Counted from the first letter of the stretch, positions 1-5,160 are shown. The stretch is DNA of 6,326 bases from an uncultured Brevinema sp. (GCA_947040475.1 CAMRBT010000088.1:1-6326); one strand, 5' to 3'. Notes: generated by a model not told the origin, from the letters alone. Numbers and translations are program-made.

Positions 1-42
1 AAATACCTCTGGGGCTTTAAATACATGTTCATAAACTTTCAT
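1..42 (-). CDS. 5' end of an unidentified gene, cut by the window edge
   Basis: Reading the minus strand, an ATG at 42-40 is followed by 13 open codons up to the window edge, giving MKVYEHVFKAPEVF. An AGGAG Shine-Dalgarno sequence (49-53 on the plus strand as ctcct) sits 6 bases upstream, the same arrangement as the other genes here, so the start is well supported. The gene lies 67 bp downstream of the lipoprotein gene on the same strand. No strong terminator separates them, so the two could be co-transcribed. Fourteen residues are too few to identify a family. There is no hydrophobic signal-like stretch, so a cytoplasmic protein is slightly more likely. Confidence 0.6.
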   Translation of the reverse strand, partial: MKVYEHVFKAPEVF

Positions 43-65
43 TTATTTCTCCTATTAAAAGTATC

Positions 66-83
66 TTCTATTTACTAATAGAA
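66..83 (-). other. weak AT-rich hairpin between lipoprotein gene and next gene
   Basis: A 7-bp inverted repeat (TTCTATT at 66-72, AATAGAA at 77-83) has a 4-base loop. It lies just after the lipoprotein stop codon on the minus strand. It has only one G:C pair and no immediate U-run on that strand, so at best it is a poor terminator. It is recorded because it is the only structure in this gap. Confidence 0.2.
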
Positions 84-109
84 AATTCTTTTTTATTTTT
101 TATTTTAAA

Positions 110-529
110 TTATTGTGCTTTTAAAAGGATCATATTATCCGTGGACAATAATTCTCTTTGTTCTTTAGTACTCCAAGGTTCCCATACAATATCAAGATTT
201 GAAAAATAAACTCTTCCATCTTCATAAATTCTAAAAATATCCTCTTCGTACACTCCTCTGGATTTAAACCTAACTAGGTAAGAGTCTATATCCTCTTCTT
301 CAGCTTTAAAAGAATAGTAATCATAATCGTAATCTCCCACTCGACCAGTATCATAAGATTCTCCACTGTAGGAAAAATCTATATAATATTCTAATCTTCC
401 ATCCGTATAAAAAAAATTTTGACCTGATACTACGTTTCGCCAATCAAAACTTTCTTCAAATGAAATAAAACATCCACTTAAAGAAAAAGTGCTTATCACT
501 AGTACAAAAACACTGAATAATTTTTTCAT
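110..529 (-). CDS. small acidic lipoprotein, function unknown
   Basis: The gene encodes 139 residues. The N-terminus is a classic lipoprotein signal: two lysines (2-3), a hydrophobic core (4-16) and the lipobox LSGC with the lipidated cysteine at position 20. The mature protein of about 120 residues should therefore be anchored to a membrane, in a diderm either the inner or outer one. The mature part is rich in Asp, Glu and Tyr, with a striking DYDYDYY stretch at 67-72 followed by an EEEDID cluster at 78-82. It has no further transmembrane segment and no cysteine besides Cys20. The start is set by GAGGG seven bases upstream of the ATG. It has its own promoter and seems to be a separate unit from the nan operon, which terminates upstream of it. 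I do not recognise the family. Confidence 0.85.
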   Translation of the reverse strand: MKKLFSVFVLVISTFSLSGCFISFEESFDWRNVVSGQNFFYTDGRLEYYIDFSYSGESYDTGRVGDYDYDYYSFKAEEEDIDSYLVRFKSRGVYEEDIFRIYEDGRVYFSNLDIVWEPWSTKEQRELLSTDNMILLKAQ

Positions 530-583
530 AAAATTTCCCTCAAAATCATAATAACTAAAGTTTTATATCTTGTATATATAAGG

Positions 584-612
584 ATTATAACATAGACATA
601 AAATATTATCAA
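584..612 (-). promoter_or_regulatory. sigma-70-type promoter of the lipoprotein gene
   Basis: On the minus strand a -35 hexamer TTGATA (607-612) and a perfect -10 TATAAT (584-589) are separated by exactly 17 bp. Transcription would start near 577, giving a leader of roughly 48 bases that contains the GAGGG ribosome-binding site. This is the best match to consensus in the window. The -35 hexamer lies inside one arm of the inverted repeat at 603-629, so regulation by a DNA-binding protein is plausible. Confidence 0.7.
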
Positions 613-629
613 GATATTTTTGATAATAT
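603..629. repeat. perfect 10-bp inverted repeat over the lipoprotein -35 box; putative operator
   Basis: ATATTATCAA (603-612) and TTGATAATAT (620-629) are exact reverse complements around a 7-base centre (gatattt). The left arm contains the lipoprotein -35 hexamer. The repeat lies upstream of the transcription start and beyond the nan terminator, so it is unlikely to act as an RNA hairpin for either gene. A dimeric transcription-factor site is the simplest reading. The regulator is unknown. Confidence 0.5.
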
Positions 630-651
630 AGCGATTTCTATTTTCCCTACA

Positions 652-685
652 AAAAAGTCCCCTCTATCACCAAAGGGGACTTTTT
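652..685 (-). terminator. intrinsic terminator of the nan operon
   Basis: A 12-bp perfect stem (left arm 652-663, right arm 674-685, core AGTCCCCT/AGGGGACT) has a 10-base loop. It is flanked by T-runs on both strands, so it could work in either direction. It begins 17 bases after the symporter stop codon. No plus-strand gene runs toward it within the window, so its job here is to end the minus-strand nan transcript. Confidence 0.9.
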
Positions 686-701
686 ATTTTTTTGTTTTTA
701 A

Positions 702-2237
702 CTATTTTATATCAGATTGATCACTTAAAGAAGTATAAGTCAAACCTTTAATTTTTTGAGCATCAGGGCTTGGTGTAAATATAGAAGCTATATATCCTGG
801 GATCATACAAGCAGCTATCACAATAGGAGCAAACAAGAATCCGAAAATTTCAGGTTTAACATACCCAGGAATAATATTAAACATACCCCCTGGATTTCCT
901 AAGTATAAAGCTACCGCAGAAGATACATAAAATCCTATCCAAGCTGCTTTAGCATCAACTTTATTAGAGAATACACCTAATAAAAAGATCCCTGCAATAG
1001 GTGAACCTAAAAGTCCTAAAATACTATTAAAGAGTACATACATATCACTTTGCCCTTGAGTAATAAAGACCATCGCCATGAGTGTACCTAGTATTCCAGC
1101 ACCCCAACTAGCAATTTGAGCATAGGTTATTTTTTGTTTATCAGTAATGTTCGGTCTAACAGGAGTAATAAAGTCTACAATAGCACAAGTAGCTGTAGAA
1201 TTTAAACTTGATGATACTGTAGATTGAGCTGCTGCAAAAATACCAGCAATAACTAATCCTGAAATTCCCATTGGTAATTGATGAATCACAAAGTAAGGAA
1301 GTAATGCATTGTTGTTTGCTAATTCAGGAGCTGGAATTCCACTAAATTTATAAAATAAATAAATAGCTGAACCCATACCTACAAACATAATTACACTAGC
1401 AATCAATAATGGAAATTGTATATAAAGAGTTTTTTTCGCTTCATGTAGATTTTTGGTAGAACTATATCTTTGTACCACATCTTGAGATCCAATATATTGA
1501 TAAATAGAACCAAAGAATCCACCTAAAAATAACCACCATACTGTTGTTATTTTAGGGTCAAAAGAAAAATTCTCTTTTGGAAATACTTTACCGTCAGCAA
1601 CAAGGACATCAAAACCATTAACTCCTTCTGGAATAGCAGCAAATCCAAAGCCCATTACTAAAACGGCAGCTCCCATAAGGATTATTGTTTGAATCGTATC
1701 AGACCAAACGACAGCTTCGAAACCACCAACAGTTGTATAAACAACACATAAAAATCCCATAACAGCTACAAGAATTAAAGGATCAATCTGAGGCCAAACT
1801 TCCATAAATGCAAGTGTTGGAATAAAAATCACAACAGCTATTCTCATTACATGAAAAATCATAAAAATAGCACTTGCTAAGAGACGCATAGGTCTATCAA
1901 AGCGAGCTTCTAAATATTCATAAGCTGTAACACTATTTGTTCTTCGTATAAAAGGAACAAAATATTCTGCCACTAATGGGATTAATGGTGCTATACCTAT
2001 TACTCCAAATGCAAAAATCCAACCACTTTGATAAACATTAGAAGTTGTTGCTACATAAGAAATAGAAGATAATGCTGTAGCATATAAACTAAAAGCAGCT
2101 ACCCAAGCAGGTATTTTTTGTCCTCCGACAAAATAATCATCACTATTTGTTCTACGTGTGGAAAAGAAATATCCTAACCAAACTAAAAATCCTAGATAGC
2201 CAACAAGGACTACCCCATCTAATAACGTCCAACCCAT
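702..2237 (-). CDS. siaT: sodium:solute symporter (SSS family), probable sialic acid transporter
   Basis: The protein has 511 residues and about 13 hydrophobic segments spread from residue 4 to 488, the size and layout of Na+/solute symporters of family 2.A.21 (LeuT fold, inner membrane). Family signatures are visible: DDYFVGGQKIPAW (33-45), and AAAQSTVSSSLNSTAT (335-350) in the Na+-binding helix. Compared from memory with Proteus SiaT, the Na2 ligands map to A53, L56, A336, S339 and T340, and further sodium-site residues to S342, S343 and D180. The arginine that holds the sialate carboxylate maps to R132, and F75, S57 and S60 also fit. Two other contact positions seem changed (Thr to A55, Gln to V79). 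It is the last gene of the operon: its ATG follows the nanQ stop codon by one base, and its AGGAG lies inside the end of nanQ, so translation is probably coupled. The SSS fold is certain. Sialic acid as substrate rests on context and these residues. Confidence 0.88.
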   Translation of the reverse strand: MGWTLLDGVVLVGYLGFLVWLGYFFSTRRTNSDDYFVGGQKIPAWVAAFSLYATALSSISYVATTSNVYQSGWIFAFGVIGIAPLIPLVAEYFVPFIRRTNSVTAYEYLEARFDRPMRLLASAIFMIFHVMRIAVVIFIPTLAFMEVWPQIDPLILVAVMGFLCVVYTTVGGFEAVVWSDTIQTIILMGAAVLVMGFGFAAIPEGVNGFDVLVADGKVFPKENFSFDPKITTVWWLFLGGFFGSIYQYIGSQDVVQRYSSTKNLHEAKKTLYIQFPLLIASVIMFVGMGSAIYLFYKFSGIPAPELANNNALLPYFVIHQLPMGISGLVIAGIFAAAQSTVSSSLNSTATCAIVDFITPVRPNITDKQKITYAQIASWGAGILGTLMAMVFITQGQSDMYVLFNSILGLLGSPIAGIFLLGVFSNKVDAKAAWIGFYVSSAVALYLGNPGGMFNIIPGYVKPEIFGFLFAPIVIAACMIPGYIASIFTPSPDAQKIKGLTYTSLSDQSDIK

Positions 2238-2238
2238 A

Positions 2239-2694
2239 TTATTCTCCTACCATAACTTTAAACAAACACTTTCTAATAGGCATATTGCCTTTAGAAGTTT
2301 TTAACCCCGGTTTATGAATATCCGCGGGATAAAATATTGCTAAATCATCTTTTTTCATCAGTAAGGTAGCTAAAGCATCCCCTTCTGATCCATAGAAGTC
2401 TGCTGATGCATCATATTCACCTAATGGTTTCATATGTTTTTTACCAGACACTTCCATTATTTCTTCGCCTTCAAGAACCCATTGAATATCTATGTAATTC
2501 TTATGAGATTCCCAAACAGCGTCATTTTTTGAATCATATTCTTGTATTATATAAAAGAAAGAAGCTTCTACTTCATGTTTGCCAGCAGTTTGAGTTCTAA
2601 GTTGTTCTTTGTTTTTTAGTAAATACTCTACAGCTTTTTGAAGTGTGCCTGTATAATCTTTGGCATTTAATACATCAATGTATGTTTGAACCAT
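2239..2694 (-). CDS. nanQ: YhcH/EbgC/NanQ-family protein, probable N-acetylneuraminate anomerase
   Basis: The protein has 151 residues, the normal full length of the YhcH/TabA/YiaL family (DUF386), small cupin-like cytoplasmic proteins. Family motifs are visible: E62-S-H64-K-x-Y-x-D69-x-Q71 followed by a GEE segment (76-78), FYPADIHKPGL at 121-131 with H127, and the closing RKCLFKV strand (141-147). H64, D69 and H127 are likely metal or substrate ligands. E. coli YhcH (NanQ) has been shown to speed interconversion of sialic acid anomers, supplying the open or alpha form used by the lyase. Its place between a lyase and a transporter gene supports the same role. It starts at an ATG with AGGGG seven bases upstream, 34 bases after the nanA stop. 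Other family members act on other sugars, so the exact substrate is inferred. Confidence 0.88.
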   Translation of the reverse strand: MVQTYIDVLNAKDYTGTLQKAVEYLLKNKEQLRTQTAGKHEVEASFFYIIQEYDSKNDAVWESHKNYIDIQWVLEGEEIMEVSGKKHMKPLGEYDASADFYGSEGDALATLLMKKDDLAIFYPADIHKPGLKTSKGNMPIRKCLFKVMVGE

Positions 2695-2728
2695 CGCATT
2701 TCCCCTATTTTAGAAAATTAGTATAATA

Positions 2729-3643
2729 TTATGAACAATATTTAACAATAGCAGCATCGATATACTTAGCTACTTCTTTTAGTCTATCCATATCTCCAGC
2801 TTCTACTGATCTTAATGGAGGACGACCTGTTCCAATATTAATACCTCTAATTTTTAGGATTGCTTTAACAACAGAATACATATGAGCAGAGAAACTACAT
2901 AATTTGGTAATGATTACATTCAATTCCATTTGTAATTCTTGAGCTTTTTGTACTTCACCTTTAGAAAATAATTCTTCTAATTTTAGGTATAGTTCTGGCA
3001 TTACTCCATAAGTACCACCGATACCACCGTCAGCACCCATCATACGTCCACCGATATATTGTTCGTCTGGACCATTAAAGATGATAACTTCTTTAGTTGC
3101 ATGCATTTTTTTAGTCATAATATCAAGAACAGGCATAGAAGAATTTTTTACACCAACAACTTGTGGTAATTTTAATAATTCTTGATACACTGGGATAGAA
3201 AGACTATAATTTGTCAATTGTGGGATATTATAAATAAAGAAATCTAAATCCGTAGCAGTAGCCATTGCTGTCCAATATTCTTGAACTGATTGGTCTGAAA
3301 GAGGGAAATAAATAGGTGGGATAGAAGATAGAGCAGTAGCTCCACATGCTTTTGCATGTTTTGCAAGCATAACACTATCTCTAGTATTAGGAGCTCCGAT
3401 ATGAGCAATAATTACAAGTTTATCTTTAGCAACTTTCATTACTTCTTCAAGCACTAATTTTCTTTCGTCTAGTGTTTGGTAGATACATTCTCCTGAACTT
3501 CCGCCAACATAAAGACCTTTTATACCTTTATCGATATAAAATTTCACCAATTGGTGAATTCTTTCTGGAGAGACATCTCCACTATCATCATAACAAGCAT
3601 ATAATGCTGGAATAACAATTTTGTATTTATTTAGATTTTTCAT
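2729..3643 (-). CDS. nanA: N-acetylneuraminate lyase-type aldolase (DapA/NanA superfamily)
   Basis: The protein is 304 residues of class I aldolase TIM barrel, full length for the family. The Schiff-base lysine is K166 (VVGVKNSS), the catalytic tyrosine Y138 (FIYNIP), and the carboxylate-binding loop GGSSGE is at 47-52. D193-E194 in NGPDE match the sugar-binding Asp-Glu of E. coli lyase. The segment after YNIP reads QLTN, without the arginine that marks true dihydrodipicolinate synthases, so a lysine-biosynthesis role is unlikely. One difference is GIGGTYG at 207-213 where E. coli lyase has GIGSTYN, so a serine contacting the sugar tail is replaced by G210. The expected reaction is cleavage of N-acetylneuraminate to N-acetylmannosamine and pyruvate in the cytoplasm. 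It is the first gene of the operon, with AGGAG seven bases before the ATG. A related 2-keto-3-deoxy acid aldolase remains possible from sequence alone; the neighbours favour sialic acid. Confidence 0.85.
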   Translation of the reverse strand: MKNLNKYKIVIPALYACYDDSGDVSPERIHQLVKFYIDKGIKGLYVGGSSGECIYQTLDERKLVLEEVMKVAKDKLVIIAHIGAPNTRDSVMLAKHAKACGATALSSIPPIYFPLSDQSVQEYWTAMATATDLDFFIYNIPQLTNYSLSIPVYQELLKLPQVVGVKNSSMPVLDIMTKKMHATKEVIIFNGPDEQYIGGRMMGADGGIGGTYGVMPELYLKLEELFSKGEVQKAQELQMELNVIITKLCSFSAHMYSVVKAILKIRGINIGTGRPPLRSVEAGDMDRLKEVAKYIDAAIVKYCS

Positions 3644-3665
3644 ATAAACACTCCTAGTTTTATAT

Positions 3666-3693
3666 ATTATAACATTGATATATTAATTTGCAA
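3666..3693 (-). promoter_or_regulatory. candidate promoter of the nan operon
   Basis: On the minus strand a perfect -10 TATAAT (3666-3671) is preceded by TTGCAA (3688-3693) at 16 bp; four of six bases match the -35 consensus. A-rich tracts further upstream could add an UP element. Transcription would begin near 3659, leaving a very short leader just containing the AGGAG at 3651-3655. The sequence around the -10, ATGTTATAAT, is identical to that of the lipoprotein promoter. Confidence 0.55.
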
Positions 3694-3771
3694 TCGCTTT
3701 TTTGTTTTATAAATATTTTTTTTTAATTAGTTATTATATAACAGAATACATCGTACCATTTTAGAAATTAA

Positions 3772-3794
3772 TGAATTATTTGACAAATTATTCA
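3772..3794. repeat. 23-bp imperfect dyad, putative operator
   Basis: TGAATTATTTG (3772-3782) and CAAATTATTCA (3784-3794) are reverse complements with one mismatched pair around a single central A. The symmetry and size suit a dimeric regulator. It lies about 80 bp upstream of the nan -35 and about 165 bp upstream of the candidate barrel-gene promoter, a position suited to activation or looping. AT-richness makes chance dyads easier, so this is tentative. Confidence 0.35.
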
Positions 3795-3959
3795 AAATCA
3801 TCTGGAGAGATTTTTCCTAAAAAATAAAATACCGTGCTTTTTGTATCGGCTTTTTTAGATATTACATTACGCTTAGTACACGATACTCATAAAAAATATT
3901 TCTATTACATTTTTGTCGATATTTTTGCAATTTATTTTTTATCATACATATTATAAATC

Positions 3960-3988
3960 TTGTGCTTAAATTGAGCTTGTATTATAAT
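3960..3988 (+). promoter_or_regulatory. candidate promoter of the barrel-protein gene
   Basis: TTGTGC (3960-3965) and a perfect TATAAT (3983-3988) are separated by 17 bp, predicting a start near 3995 and a leader of about 68 bases. A second possibility just upstream is TTGCAA (3925-3930) with TATTAT (3949-3954) at 18 bp. The -35 elements of both are weak, so the gene may need an activator. Confidence 0.45.
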
Positions 3989-4005
3989 AAGATATTAAAA
4001 TATAA

Positions 4006-4022
4006 AATTATTTAAAATAATT
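4006..4022. repeat. AT-only dyad downstream of the barrel-gene promoter
   Basis: AATTATTT (4006-4013) and AAATAATT (4015-4022) are perfect reverse complements around one A. The element lies 10-30 bases after the predicted transcription start, a typical repressor position. It resembles the dyad at 3772-3794: both begin AATTATTT and both run on into ATTCAAA. Chance is possible in such AT-rich DNA. Confidence 0.3.
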
Positions 4023-4031
4023 CAAAGAATG

Positions 4032-4045
4032 AAAATTGCAATTTT
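4032..4045. repeat. 14-bp perfect palindrome in the barrel-gene leader
   Basis: AAAATTGCAATTTT is a perfect palindrome centred on 4038/4039, ending 6 bases before the Shine-Dalgarno sequence of the GTG start. Its core TTGCAAT recurs at 3688 (in the nan -35) and 3925. It may be a protein-binding site. With no loop it cannot form a normal RNA hairpin. Confidence 0.35.
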
Positions 4046-4050
4046 ACTAT

Positions 4051-4065
4051 AGGGGTAAATTAGTG
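4051..4065 (+). promoter_or_regulatory. ribosome-binding site and GTG start that decide the barrel-gene start
   Basis: AGGGG at 4051-4055 lies 7 bases before GTG at 4063-4065. Every other judgeable gene here has AGGAG, AGGGG or GAGGG 6-7 bases before its start codon, so this GTG is preferred over the in-frame TTG at 4036, which has no such site. Confidence 0.65.
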
Positions 4066-5064
4066 ATTAATGGGGTATTATTATTAATTATATTATTGGG
4101 GGGCGTTTCAAATTTATCGTATGCTCAGACTGCAAGCGAAATAGAAACAACAAAAGAAAAAATGGATACCTACGCAGAAAAGACAAAGGCAAAATGGAAG
4201 TATAATCCTTTTAGAAGGACTGATATAGAAAAGCGTTTAATAGGCTGGCAAGATCCTTATGCTAATATCACTCGTTTTTGGATAGGTAGCCAACTCAATG
4301 CCCATCAAATGTATCCCAATCTTCATACAGAAAACATTACTCTTTATTTTTCTCCTATTATTGCAACTGAGTTTTCTGTCGTGGCTTTTGATACTGAAAA
4401 ACTCAAATTTCGATTAGGAGTGGGTGTTTTAGTAGAGTTAAATCTTGGTCTTTATGGAGGAAAGAAGTTTCCTATATATGGAAAAACTTTCCTCTTTACT
4501 GATTATGTACAAGTAGAAGTATATCTTGATTTTATTATTGATGATAGTTGGAAATTTCGTTGGATTCCTATACGCCATAAATGCTCTCATGCTAGTGGTG
4601 ATATCCTTGGAGATCCAACACTCCACGATCCTATAAAAAATGCTTTTGTGGATCTTGGTTATGAAGAAATGACTTTTTCTCTCTATTATAACTGGTCTTG
4701 GTTTACTTTTTATGGAGGACTAGGATTTGGGTATAGCAATCTTAAAACCACTAACTATGCTAGTATTTTTTCTGCTTTTTGGGGGACTGATATGCGTGTT
4801 CCTATTTGGGGTGATATGAATTTTATTGCAGGCCTTTATGTAAGTGCTGATTATGATAAAATTAATACTATTACTAGAACCGATTCAGGATACCAACTAG
4901 ATCATTCTTTCACAAAATGGTACCCAACTATCTCTATTGGCGTAGGATTAGAAATTGATCGTTATATCCTTGGTTTTAAATATATAAGAATGCGATCAAG
5001 ACAGGTAACATCTTATCGTGTCATTGAAGAAAGAATAGGTTTTGAGGCTAGTATTTTTTATTAA
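4063..5064 (+). CDS. secreted beta-barrel outer-membrane protein, DUF1207-like
   Basis: From the GTG start the protein has 333 residues; an in-frame TTG at 4036 would add nine. A signal peptide is visible: hydrophobic core VLLLIILLGGV (5-15), then LSYA with likely cleavage after A21. The chosen start gives an n-region without Lys or Arg, which is unusual; the TTG start would supply both. After a charged, helix-prone stretch (about 22-60) come many amphipathic strands rich in Tyr, Phe, Trp and Gly, such as FRLGVGVLVEL and TFYGGLGFGY. The chain ends in IGFEASIFY, a terminal aromatic as in BAM-assembled barrels. The RHKCSHASGD segment (171-180), the YGG strand and the overall order recall DUF1207 proteins, but that is pattern memory, not a search. 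It is transcribed divergently from the nan operon, so a role in letting sialic acid or other host glycans cross the outer membrane is an inference only. No hairpin terminator follows it. Confidence 0.8.
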   Translation: MINGVLLLIILLGGVSNLSYAQTASEIETTKEKMDTYAEKTKAKWKYNPFRRTDIEKRLIGWQDPYANITRFWIGSQLNAHQMYPNLHTENITLYFSPIIATEFSVVAFDTEKLKFRLGVGVLVELNLGLYGGKKFPIYGKTFLFTDYVQVEVYLDFIIDDSWKFRWIPIRHKCSHASGDILGDPTLHDPIKNAFVDLGYEEMTFSLYYNWSWFTFYGGLGFGYSNLKTTNYASIFSAFWGTDMRVPIWGDMNFIAGLYVSADYDKINTITRTDSGYQLDHSFTKWYPTISIGVGLEIDRYILGFKYIRMRSRQVTSYRVIEERIGFEASIFY

Positions 5065-5091
5065 AATAAATTTTCTTCAATATTAGTACTA

Positions 5092-5140
5092 TAAACTATT
5101 GTATTCATTTTAAGTATATTGTATAATATACAATAGTTTA
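5092..5140. repeat. nested inverted repeat with three TATTGTAT half-sites, putative operator of trhO
   Basis: Outer repeat: a 13-bp arm, TAAACTATTGTAT (5092-5104), and its exact reverse complement ATACAATAGTTTA (5128-5140), with 23 bases between. Inner repeat: TATTGTAT (5117-5124) and ATACAATA (5128-5135), perfect 8-bp arms around AAT. The octamer thus occurs twice in direct orientation 20 bp apart (two helical turns) and once inverted. It overlaps both hexamers of the trhO promoter, so a repressor bound here would block RNA polymerase. The TTGTAT/ATACAA halves recall GntR/HutC-type operators such as that of TreR, but the 3-base centre differs. Confidence 0.6.
5099..5127 (+). promoter_or_regulatory. 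candidate trhO promoter
   Basis: TTGTAT (5099-5104) and a perfect TATAAT (5122-5127) stand 17 bp apart. The predicted start is near 5134, giving a leader of about 27 bases with AAGGAG (5149-5154) six bases before the ATG. Both hexamers lie within the nested inverted repeat. Confidence 0.55.
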
Positions 5141-5160
5141 ATAAACATAAGGAGCTATTT

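Larger units (their letters stand above)
3644..4062. other. divergent intergenic region between nan operon and barrel gene
   Basis: About 420 bp without a convincing gene. From left to right it holds the nan ribosome-binding site and promoter, T-runs at 3698-3703 and 3716-3724 (A-tracts upstream of the nan -35, like an UP element), a 23-bp imperfect dyad (3772-3794), a stretch with no clear function (3795-3920), a candidate promoter for the plus-strand gene, an AT dyad (4006-4022) and a 14-bp palindrome (4032-4045). The heptamer TTGCAAT occurs three times (3688, 3925, 4036). Short open frames (for example 18 codons at 3771-3827) lack ribosome-binding sites. I saw no tRNA or recognisable riboswitch. 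Confidence 0.6.

Noticed and set aside
2406..2600. 64-codon open frame on the plus strand inside nanQ
   Set aside because: It lies wholly opposite a well-supported gene, has no clear ribosome-binding site and its product resembles no known family. It is a shadow frame.
2729..3643. dihydrodipicolinate synthase (DapA) for the aldolase
   Set aside because: The arginine expected after the YN(V/I)P motif is absent and the gene sits in an operon with an anomerase and a sialic acid-type symporter.
3780..3785. perfect -35 hexamer TTGACA on the plus strand
   Set aside because: No -10-like sequence follows at 15-19 bp (TGGAGA at 17 bp); it is better explained as part of the dyad.
3771..3827. 18-codon open frame on the plus strand (MNYLTNYSKSSGEIFPKK)
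   Set aside because: It has no ribosome-binding site or promoter at a suitable distance; its start overlaps the dyad at 3772-3794.
3832..3886. possible small RNA or terminator in the ACCG...CGGCTTTTTT segment, and GTATCG/CGATAC pairing at 3843/3881
   Set aside because: The stems are only 3-6 bp with mismatches or a 32-base loop, too weak to call.
4036..4038. TTG as start codon of the barrel gene
   Set aside because: It gives a better charged signal-peptide n-region, but no Shine-Dalgarno sequence precedes it and it lies inside a palindrome. The GTG at 4063 has AGGGG at the standard spacing. Kept as an alternative.
4438..4626. 62-codon open frame on the minus strand inside the barrel gene
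   Set aside because: It is antisense to a convincing coding region and shows no start signal or protein features.
5092..5140. reading the trhO upstream repeat as an RNA switch or as terminator of the barrel gene
   Set aside because: The predicted trhO transcript begins near 5134, after most of the repeat, and no U-run follows the right arm.
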